DNA from: Ministeria vibrans ATCC 50519 | Lineage: Eukaryota > Opisthokonta > Filasterea | DNA: 64,000 bases | NCBI GenBank assembly: GCA_943704425.1 | Contig: CALSCP010001168.1 | Location: 38,151-102,150, forward strand | Direction of reading: 5' to 3' | Shown here: positions 55,615 to 64,000 of the stretch, one piece after another | Numbering within the stretch: position 1 is the first letter of the stretch | Layout of the letters: each line of letters starts with the position of its first letter | Position numbers and translations under genes: made by a program | The notes under the pieces: generated by a model | What the model was told of the DNA's origin: nothing | The model's input: the letters and a program-made list of their open reading frames with translations, nothing else | The model's database searches: none

Positions 55615-55742
55615 TATGAGTGCAGAGTGACTGAAAGTCCTACGATGTTAACAATTTTTGATCACTGAAAAGTGAAAAAATCAAGAAAAGTTTCGCAAAA
55701 AGTCAAAAATTTAAAAATTAAAACATTATAATTATTATCGAT
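55615..55742. promoter_or_regulatory. Divergent intergenic region IRS/Dok-like gene / IVD
   Basis: 128 bp, very A/T-rich, between divergent start codons. Presumed bidirectional promoter. Confidence 0.5.
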
Positions 55743-57387
55743 ATGCTTCGATCACTTGGACGAGTTCCTATCACGATCACCCGACCGATGGTGGTAAGTG
55801 TATAGAAGGGAGAGAACCCGACACGAAAAAAAAAAAAAAAAAACACGATCAAAACGAAAGGAAAAAAAAAAACTCACTCCCTCACTCCTCACTCCTCACT
55901 CCTACTCACCATGCAAAAGGCCACCATGCGACGGATGTCTTCATTGAGCGTGCTGGACGGCGAGAGCTCGCTGAAGGGACTCACAGAGGAGCAGGCGGCT
56001 CTTCGTGAGTCCGCTCACAAATTCTTTCAGTCGGATCTTGCGCCGTACGCACAGGAAATCGACCACAAGAACGAGTTCGAGGGGCGCCGTGAGTTCTGGA
56101 AGAAGGTACGCATTGTCGAGTGTGGCTGGAGTGCGCCTATTAACGTTGCGCTGCGCAGTGTGGCGACATGGGGCTGCTGGGCATCACAGCGCCCGAAGAG
56201 TATGGCGGCCTCGGCCTGGGCTATCTGGAGCACAGTCTCGTGATGGAGGAGTGCAGCCGCGCCTGCTCCTCGATCGCCCTCTCCTATGGCGCCCACGTAC
56301 GCAGCTACTTGACTTTCTCTCTTTTTCACTGACATCCCCAACTCGTAGTCGAACCTTTGCGTAAACCAACTGGTCCGCAACGGAAACGAGGCGCAAAAAC
56401 GCAAGTATCTTCCCAAGTTGATCTCTGGGGAACACTTTGGGGCACTCGCCATGAGCGAAGTGGGCAGTGGCTCAGACGTAGTCTCGATGAAGACCACGGC
56501 CGAGTTGCACGGCGACTACTTTGTTCTCAACGGATCGAAGATGTGGATTACCAACGGCCCGGATGCCGACACGCTCATTGTCTATGCCAAGACGGAGCCA
56601 AACAAGCATCAGCACGGCATCACGGCGTTCATTGTCGAGCGCGGCATGGAAGGGTTCTCAAGGTCGCCGCATCTCGATAAGCTGGGCATGCGCGGCTCGG
56701 AGACGTGCGAGCTGGTTTTCGACAACTGCAAGGTCCCTGCCGAGAATGTCCTGGGCGCAAAGAACAAGGGAGTGTACGTGCTGATGAGTGGCCTTGACTA
56801 CGAGCGACTGGTGTTGTCGGCGGGGCCTGTCGGCATTATGCAAGCGTGCATGGACGTCGTGCTGCCCTATGTGCACGACCGCAAGCAGTTCGGCAAGCCC
56901 ATCGGCGAGTACCAGCTTATGCAAGGTCGTCTCGCCGATATGTACACCAGCCTGTGTGCGTCGCGCGCCTATCTCTACAACGTTGCGCGCGCCTGCGACC
57001 GTGGCGACCGCCAGGCCCACGACTGCGCTGGCGTCATTCTCTACTGCGCCGAAGCCGCGACTAAGGTAAGTTTATCGATGGAGGAACACGGTCTGTGCTG
57101 ACGCATGCGCCTCTCTCTATCACTTTGTTTCTTTCTCTCTCTCTCACTTTGTTTCTTTCTCTCTCTCTATCACTTTGTTTCTTTCTTTCCTTCCTTCTTT
57201 CTTTCTTTCTCTCTCGTTCCAGGTTGCGCTGGATGCGATTCAACTGCTGGGCGGCAATGGCTACATCAACGAATACCCCGTCGGGCGGCTCATGCGCGAT
57301 GCTAAGCTCTATGAGATTGGCGCAGGCACAAGCGAAGTCCGTCGTATGATCATCGGCCGCACTTTCAACGCCATGTTCAAGAAATAG
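55743..57387 (+). CDS. IVD: Isovaleryl-CoA dehydrogenase
   Basis: Mitochondrial FAD enzyme of leucine breakdown that oxidises isovaleryl-CoA to 3-methylcrotonyl-CoA. Five exons (55743-55793, 55920-56105, 56159-56296, 56349-57065, 57223-57387) give 418 residues. The first exon encodes a presequence ([17 protein letters not shown]) continued by [10 protein letters not shown]. Acyl-CoA dehydrogenase signatures are present: [80 protein letters not shown]-like [15 protein letters not shown] and [17 protein letters not shown]. The Glu in [13 protein letters not shown] is in the position used as catalytic base by IVD rather than by short- or medium-chain enzymes. Intron 4 holds the CT/ATCACTTTG repeat. 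Confidence 0.94.
57113..57215. repeat. CT / TATCACTTTGTTTCTTT repeat in IVD intron 4
   Basis: Three copies of CTCTCTATCACTTTGTTTCT or a close variant, then CTTT units. Confidence 0.92.
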
Positions 57388-57493
57388 CCACTTTTTACCG
57401 CACTTTCTCAATCAAATACCCTCTCCTTTTATTTCCATTTTTTTCTCTCTCTCGCTCTCTCTCGTTTCTTCGTTCACCTCTTTGTTGTTTTAT

Positions 57494-60400
57494 TCAGACC
57501 AGCTCGAAATAATTGCTCGGAATCAACTACAGAAAAAGAAACAGACATCAGATACGGCTTCTTCTTCTCTCCTCTCCCTTACGCCAATCTTGCCGCGCAG
57601 CTTGCCCTGCCACCAGCCCTCGTTGTCCTTGTTGACAATTTGGACAATGTCGCCAAACTTAAACGAGAGCTCGTCGACATCGGCCGCCTGATAGTCGTAG
57701 AGAGCGCGGCACTGAGGCACCTTGGGTTTGGGCGTGGGTGCTGGTCGCGAAGAAGGTGGTGGAGGCGCAGCTCGTTTTCCACTCGCCGCTGCTGCGCCAG
57801 CCGCTGCCGTCGTCGCTCCTCCTCTCCCTCGCGCCGCTGCCGCTCCTCTCCCTCGCACCGCTGCCGCTCCTCTCCCTCGCGCTGCTCCTCCGCGCGTCGC
57901 TGTAGCAGCTCCTCCTCTCGTCGCCGCCGCTGCTCCTCCACGTGTCGCCGCCCCGCGCCCTCTGACTGCGCCTCCCCGCGCCCCTCCACGACCGCGCGTC
58001 GCTCCTCCCCGTGCACCACTTGACGCTGCCGCCGGAGCCCCTGTGCTCCGTGGCGCCTGTCGCGTACTTGCTGGTGCTTGTGGTACTGCAAAAACAACAG
58101 AGACGAAAAACGAAGAAGAGAATAAGTCGAAAAAAAAAAAGAAAAAAACAACAACAACAACAAGCACACGCGAACAACAAGTGTACCGGAATCTTTAGGC
58201 ATTCCGGCCTCAACGGTCACATGGCACGTGTGACCGGCGGGCTTCATCAGGGGTGCCTTGGACGGGCCGTGTGCCATCTGGAATGCGCGCGTGCCGCTCT
58301 TCTCCCACGTCGTCTTCTTCACAGCATACGAAATTCTACAGGTGGGCACAGGTGAGAATTTCGACAAGGTCTACTTCCATGTTGTGACGTACGAATCGGA
58401 GAACTGAACGGGGATGTCACGGCCAGTGAGGAGAGCGTACTTGGCATTGACCATGGTGACAAACTCCGTCTTGAAAACGGTCATGATGGGCGTGTCATAG
58501 TCATCCGACACGTGGATCACCACCACGCCGTCCTGTTTGCTGCTCAGAGACAGCCCGTGCAGTTTCCCCAGTGGGATGCACCGCTTCACCACATTCAAAA
58601 TCTGGGAGAATCACTGTTAAGCGTCCCGGCCGTTTTTTTATTGGTGTTGCTTGTTACCTTTCCCTTGTCGGGTCCCTGTTTCATCTTTTCCAACCCAATC
58701 AAGTACAAATTGCTCTGCGTGAGCAACAAATCGCGCGAGTCTGCACGGAATTTCCTGTCAAACTTGGTCACCGTTGCCGCAAATTCAACGCGTTCCTACA
58801 CACACGCAGTCAGTCAGACACCCCCCCGCCCCACACACACACATTCATTTCACACAAAGATACACTGCGACGAACCTTCTTTCCCACGAGCGCCCGCAGA
58901 GTGTAGTTGTCCGCGTAGCCAATGTAGTCTCCCACATAGTTACGGCTAATGCTTGCGCGGCGTCGCTCCTTCTTTCCCACAAAGATCTCCGACGCCTTTT
59001 TCTTCAATTCGACATAGTACTTCACAGGAAAAAAAAAAAAAAAAAAAAGGCCAGTCAAAAAGAGGACAAGAGATCGACTGTGCCACAAGTTGTCAGTACC
59101 TGCTGCGACTTGTATCGTCTGTATGCGCGCTGGATGACACGCGCGTACGAGTCAAACTTGCGTTCGCGAAGCTCCTCCAGCAGAAACAGTGACTCGGGTG
59201 CTTTAATGAAGATTTTCGTCCGCCCCAATTGCCACTGGCTCTTCTCCATGTCAACCTAAAGTACACACATGGCACATCACGCATGCAAAGCAAACGGAAT
59301 ACAATCAGATCAAACATTCGTATTTGAGAGAAACAAGACAACGCACATCACGACACATCATCATAGAGTACACATGCAAAGACTTCGAAAGTCCAATAAA
59401 AACGTCATTCTCAAGATACACACCTTGTCGAGAAGAATCTTGCAACCTTCTTGGGGATCACCTCTCCACTCGGGCCATGTTTCGTTGGTAAGAATAGCAA
59501 AGCGACGGACAAAGCGCTCAAAGACCTGTCGGTAGGCAAAGCCCGCGCGACGCACGCGAATGTTCTCCTTGAGACCCAGATATTGCACTTGATGAAGAAC
59601 GCGTTGCTTGTCAAAGTCACCGGGACGCTTGGTCTCGTTGGGCTTGATGCAGCGCACGTAGTGCGGAGTGCACTTCATGAGAGTCTTGACGAGAAGATTT
59701 GCCTGCGAACGAATCTTCATGCACGCCGTGGTGGGGCGCTTACGGTCATCGCTCGACGTGTCGTCAGGAAACAGCGACACGAGGAAAGGCGAGTTACTCT
59801 GCTGCATCAACACAATCAGATCCTTAAACAGCACATCGCGATTGCGCTCACAGAACCCTCCGCCAACGTACGTCACCTAGCAAGGGCATCGAAAGAGGGT
59901 AAGGGAGAAGAAACAAAGAGGAGAACAGAGAATTAATATTGAGTTGGTATGAAGACAGGAAAGAGAAAAGAGCAACAAGCAATCGTACTCTTCCGGCGTA
60001 ATGGCTGATCATAAAGGCACCCGACGTAATGTTAAAGTACTCGTGGCTTCCCATAGCGGCATTGAGTTTCTCCAGCAGCTTCTGGTCGGCACCTTCGCCC
60101 ACGGCATGCATAGTCGCACACACATCGTCAAGAACGCACATGATTCCCGGTGGCTTCTTCTCCTCAATCAGATCACAGACCACCTGAACATAGAATAGGG
60201 TGTGAGTACGAGAGCGCAAGAGAGAAAAGGACAAAACAGAAAAGAAAAGAGGAGAAGGAGGAGGTTGTTGAGAACAACAATAAATATAGAGCACGTGAAA
60301 AAATGACAAACCTTGTTGTTGAAGTAGTCAATGGGAGTCCATTTGATGCCCTCGGCCACGTACTCGTCCTGCTCGGACTTGAGTGTGAGCTCAATGAAGA

Positions 60401-62298
60401 TTTGCTGGAGTTTTTCGTTGACAAAGTTGATGCAAAACTGCTCAAAGCCATTGTTGTCGAAGATTTCAAAGCCATAGATGTCGAGAACGCCGACAGCCAG
60501 CTCATCCTTGAGCTTGACCATAGCGTTGTTGATGGAGGTGACGAGGAAGTCAAATAAACGTGAGTAAAGGGCCTTGCAAAGGGCGTCACGCGTGAAGACG
60601 GCCTGCTCAACGTTGAGCGTCACCGTGGTAATGTCGACCTTGCCACCCCAGCGACTCTCCATGATGCGCGACGTGATCTTCTCGTTGAGCATGGCCGGAT
60701 CGATCCCTAGCAGGTAGGCAGGAAACTCGAGAAACTGGGGATCGTGCACCTGAGCGTAGTTGCCCTCCTCGACAAAGTCAATGTTGGTCGCATGCATGAT
60801 GCCCGCCACTAGCTTAAGCACCTCCCACTGCGCCTCTTGACTCAGCCCCACCACCCCCATTGCATGCCGCGTCGCCTTGTACTCTGCCACATCGTCAATG
60901 TCGTCCACCTGGTTAAACACACAGTTCATGTCAGAAACAACAACAACAACTACAACAACAACGACAACAACAACAACTACAACAACAACAACTACAACAA
61001 CTACAACTACAACAACTACAACTACAACTACAACAACTACAACTACAACTACAACTACAACAACAACAACAACAACAACTACAACAACAAGAATACAAAA
61101 AAAAGTAAACATACTGAGTAGCAACCAGACTGGTTGAGAAGCGCAAAGTAGTCCGGTGTGGAAATGCCCAGGTTCTCGCGCTCTTGGGCTTCGGCGCCGC
61201 CACAGAGCTGGTAAAAGATGTGAAAGTTGCGCTCGTCGCGGTTCTGCTGAACAACGCGGCTCTTCTCAAGGAGAAAATTGCTGATGCGACCACCGTCGGG
61301 TTCGCCTCCGCGCGAGAACTGAATTTCAAAGTATTTGCCGAAACGCGATGAGTTGTTGTTGCGCACTGTCTTGGCATTGCCAAAGGCCTCGAGCAGAGGA
61401 TTCGACTCGAGAATGATGTCCTTGATGCGCTGCACACGCTGACCACCGCCCGACACCTTGGCCAAATGGCTCATGATGAACTTGGCCGAGACTGTCTTGC
61501 CGGCACCCGACTCGCCCGAGATGATCACACACTGGTTGTCGCCTTCACTCAACATCTGTCGGAACATGGTGTCGGCCACGGCAAAGATGTGCGGTGGGTT
61601 CTCAAAGGACGCCTGCGCAAACGGAGAAACGAAAAGCAGCATGCAGTGAGACAACGAGTCTTATCGTGTTCCGTTTTCCCACGTCCAGAGCCAGCAGGCC
61701 ATGGAGACGACACACAAGACAAAAGAATGCGAAATACAAAACATTGATAGAATGATAAGACATGGAACGTAGGGAAATAGGTTCAGATGAGGGACAAAAA
61801 CGGTGTGTTGTGACGCGATGTGAAGGAGAAAAAAAAATGAAGCTCAAAGTAGGTGTTTGTGAGGAGTCTCAAGACTTACCGCTCCTTGGTACTGCTCGAC
61901 TTCCTTGTCAGTGAAGTAGGGCAACTGCTTGAATGGGTTGCAGGCGACGAGGACTGGTCCGATGTACGAGTAAATGAGATCGACCTCCAGTCTCTGCCGC
62001 AGACTGTCTACGATGGACCCATCGGCGATCTTGGGAAGCAGCGTAAGGTCTTCGAACCCTGCCGTCTTGCCCGTCTTCGCTTGCCAATGGAACGGAGGCT
62101 ACAAAGTTCAACATCGAAAAAGAGAAAAAAAAAACATTTCTTGAGGTCGGACGAGACGAAGGCGTTAAGGCATGCGTGGGAAGAGAGCGGCAAGGGACAG
62201 CAAAGACGGCATACATACATAGCCTGTCGAGGGAGCAGCTTGCAGCAATGGAACAGACTAAACAACGAAAGAGACAAACCCCAAAAATGTCATACCAT
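57494..62298 (-). CDS. Long-tailed class I myosin (motor, IQ, TH1, GPA-like TH2, SH3)
   Basis: Actin-based motor that links membranes to actin and drives endocytosis or protrusion. Thirteen exons (62298-62296, 62098-61880, 61612-61115, 60908-60312, 60183-59989, 59876-59424, 59255-59100, 59019-58876, 58795-58658, 58601-58393, 58335-58187, 58085-57583, 57526-57494) give 1,098 residues. The motor has GESGAGKT (about 106), switch [18 protein letters not shown], and HYVRCIKPN. One IQ motif ([15 protein letters not shown]) is followed by TH1 ([15 protein letters not shown]...) and an Ala/Arg/Gly-rich TH2 with RGRG repeats. The C-terminal SH3 runs [19 protein letters not shown]...[11 protein letters not shown]. 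The TEDS-rule position is Asp, about residue 332. The start codon appears alone in exon 1, since no other in-frame Met precedes PPFHWQAK. Confidence 0.92.
60938..61092. repeat. (CAA/CTA)n trinucleotide tract in myosin intron
   Basis: About 50 trinucleotides alternating CAA and CTA, between myosin exons 3 and 4. Confidence 0.93.
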
Positions 62299-62486
62299 TT
62301 CAATACGAGGACAGTGTGCACGATCAAATAAGCAGAGCGTCCGATCACCGATGCAAACAGGAACAAAGCCGTGCAGGAAGCAAATAAAAAGAGTAATTGA
62401 GTCGAAAGTTCGAAATTATTACGGAATAAATATTTTATAACTTGATCGAAATTTTTTTGGTTGTTTTCCGAAATACGATAATTGAG
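62299..62486. promoter_or_regulatory. Divergent intergenic region myosin I / PSMB1
   Basis: 188 bp between divergent start codons, AT-rich next to PSMB1. Presumed bidirectional promoter. Confidence 0.5.
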
Positions 62487-63633
62487 ATGGAGGCTCCTAT
62501 GCAACGACAGTTCTCGCCGTACACTTCGAATGGAGGGTGAGTGCAAGTGGAGTTTTGGTGATCAAAAGGCTTTTCTCATTATCAAAATGTCTAGCACTGT
62601 TCTGGCGATGTGCGGCGACGATTTTGCCCTCCTTGCTTGCGACACGCGCTTGTCCGAGTCTTATGAGATCCTCTCGCGTGACTGTACCAAGATTTATCCT
62701 TTGTAAGTTGCACAAATTGCCCAAAGTCACAAAAATCGCGAATCTTTCTGTCGTTCGGTGCCCTCTCCCGCTCACCTCCGTCGTGTAGAACCTCAAATTC
62801 GCTTCTGGGCTGTTCCGGCTTTCACGGAGACACCCTTACGCTGACGAAAAACCTCGATATGCGACGACAGGTACGTGGGGGCGTTTCAAAACGATAAAAC
62901 ATCGCGAAGGATCGGTTTTTTGAGTCTATTAGCTTTTTGTTGTGTCCCTCTTCTTCTTGTTCATTCCCCTGTCATATTGTGGCGTCATAGCGAGGAGTTT
63001 CTTGGGGAGAGGAGGGGCGGGGCGGTGCTTGTTTACGTTCAATATACTTTTTGTGTTCTGACAACGTTTGCACATTTGCACAGATGTATGAGCACCAACA
63101 CTTGAAGTCCATGAGCACTCGCGCGATTGCACAGTGTCTATCAAACACCCTCTACTATCGACGCTTCTTTCCCTTCTACGTCAACTGCGTCCTGGTAGGA
63201 CTCGACGAAGAAGGTACGAAAACCCAGGCTGTAAGCAAAGTTATAATAGTTTTTGTATTACGTAGGCAAGGGCGCCGTGTACAGTTACGATTCAGTTGGA
63301 AGTTACGAGCGTGAAACGTACCGTGCCGGTGGAACTGCAGCGTCGCTGCTGCAACCTCTGCTGGACAATCAGGTAAACATTTTGCCGCATCCACTGACTT
63401 GACTTTGACATCTTAAATGTAATTATATTGGGGTTGCTATGTTGTAGTTGGGTTACAAGAACATTGCAAATGCAGAGAAGCCACCGCTGACACTGGAGCG
63501 AGCAGTCGGTATGGTCAAAGATGTCTTTATTGCGGCCGGCGAGCGCGACATCTACACCGGCGACCAGGTTGAAATTCAGATTGTGACTAAGGATGGTGTT
63601 CGCAAGGAACGCTGCGCCCTTCGTCGCGACTAA
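62487..63633 (+). CDS. PSMB1: 20S proteasome subunit beta type-1 (beta6)
   Basis: Structural, non-proteolytic beta6 subunit of the inner 20S rings. Six exons (62487-62536, 62595-62702, 62789-62870, 63084-63213, 63266-63372, 63448-63633) give 220 residues. Identity is clear from [99 protein letters not shown] and [17 protein letters not shown]. The start gives the expected short propeptide-like N-terminus. Convention reminder: PSMB1 encodes beta6, not the caspase-like beta1. It shares a 188-bp divergent region with the myosin gene. Confidence 0.97.
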
Positions 63634-63838
63634 ACCACAGACACACGCTTTCGCACACATACTTATCTTTCGATTAACTTCTCACCCAACAACCAACCCG
63701 TACTAATACAGCGCTTTTGTTTTCGATTTTCTTTTGAATTTTTTTGTGTGTGTCGTGATGATGTGTATGTATGTGCCTGTCACCCTTGCTATTTATCTTT
63801 CTATCTGTATCTGTGACAGTATATCTCTCTGTCTGATT

Positions 63839-64000
63839 TTATTGCGCATTTTGGGCACTCTTGGTGGGAATAGGCGCGCGGCGTACTTCGCTCGAACCCT
63901 GCGCAGCACCTGCATGGCGCCTGGGTGTCAAATGGGGCACGCCAGTGCCTCCTCCTCGTTTCCAAATTTGTCCCTGTTGAGCTCCCGGCGATGATGATGA
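63839..64000 (-). CDS. 3' end of an unidentified gene
   Basis: Reading leftward from the window edge, 53 codons stay open to a TAA at 63841-63839, ending ...PIPTKSAQNAQ. GC content rises sharply over this stretch compared with the AT-rich DNA to its left, as at other coding ends here, and a minus-strand gene would fit the alternating layout. The fragment is Arg/Gly/Ser/Pro-rich and shows no recognisable domain. It could also be non-coding. Confidence 0.4.
   Translation of the reverse strand, partial: SSSSPGAQQGQIWKRGGGTGVPHLTPRRHAGAAQGSSEVRRAPIPTKSAQNAQ

Noticed and set aside
61932-62546. Hydrophobic open frame upstream of the myosin motor
   Set aside because: It is in a different frame from the motor exon and spans an evident intron; it has no domain features.

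Overview
This window is nuclear DNA from a compact, intron-rich, flagellated protist. Every confident gene has eukaryotic spliced structure (short introns, GT-AG with one probable GC-AG). It encodes ciliary and centriolar parts (an inner-arm dynein heavy chain, BBS4, a CEP135/Bld10 homologue, a CCDC61-like head domain), mitochondrial complex I subunits, proteasome subunits, a peroxin and a long-tailed myosin I. Two genes point towards unicellular relatives of animals, for example choanoflagellates or another flagellated holozoan: an adaptor with PH and IRS/Dok-type PTB domains and a tyrosine-motif tail, and a fused beta-alpha nitrile hydratase of the kind reported in the choanoflagellate Monosiga brevicollis. 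I cannot name the species. I saw no rRNA, tRNA, transposon or CRISPR.

Layout. 1-14076 (-): dynein heavy chain, DNAH10-like, 3' end off the window. 14279-15164 (-): AGTRAP-like membrane protein. 15368-17019 (+): MUTYH. 17093-18608 (-): BRCT protein with an acidic tail. 18715-20329 (+): PEX14. 20392-22771 (-): LRR-acidic-WD40-like protein. 23020-24849 (-): mitochondrial-type nitrile hydratase. 24884-26956 (+): NDUFS2. 27219-31484 (-): unrecognised protein with repeats that coincide with exons. 31556-32090 (+): NDUFS6. 32150-36660 (-): polyQ / CCDC61-like head / Sel1 protein. 36895-38162 (+): PSMA2. 38417-42574 (-): disordered armadillo protein. 42904-45439 (+): BBS4. 45495-48910 (-): CEP135-like. 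49044-50445 (+): membrane-anchored JmjC protein. 50519-51968 (-): Kv-beta-like aldo-keto reductase. 52144-55614 (-): IRS/Dok-like adaptor. 55743-57387 (+): isovaleryl-CoA dehydrogenase. 57494-62298 (-): myosin I with SH3. 62487-63633 (+): PSMB1. 63839 to the right edge (-): the end of another gene.

Organisation. Adjacent genes alternate strand at 18 of 21 junctions, giving a chain of head-to-head and tail-to-tail pairs. Start-to-start gaps are 34-329 bp and stop-to-stop gaps 55-262 bp, so most genes probably share short bidirectional promoters. Introns are full of microsatellites: (AG)n, (CA)n, (AAT)n, and a recurring mixed repeat with the core AACAAAGTGATA next to (AG)n. Coding regions carry in-frame trinucleotide runs (polyQ, polyD) instead. 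One short run of N at 49932-49941 lies inside an intronic GA repeat.

Functions that go together: four cilium/centriole genes in about 49 kb, two complex I subunits 4.6 kb apart, two 20S proteasome subunits, and a tyrosine-signalling scaffold. All gene models were built by eye from reading-frame continuity, splice signals and remembered family motifs. The exon sums of all complete models are multiples of three. Names rest on motif recognition, not on a database search.
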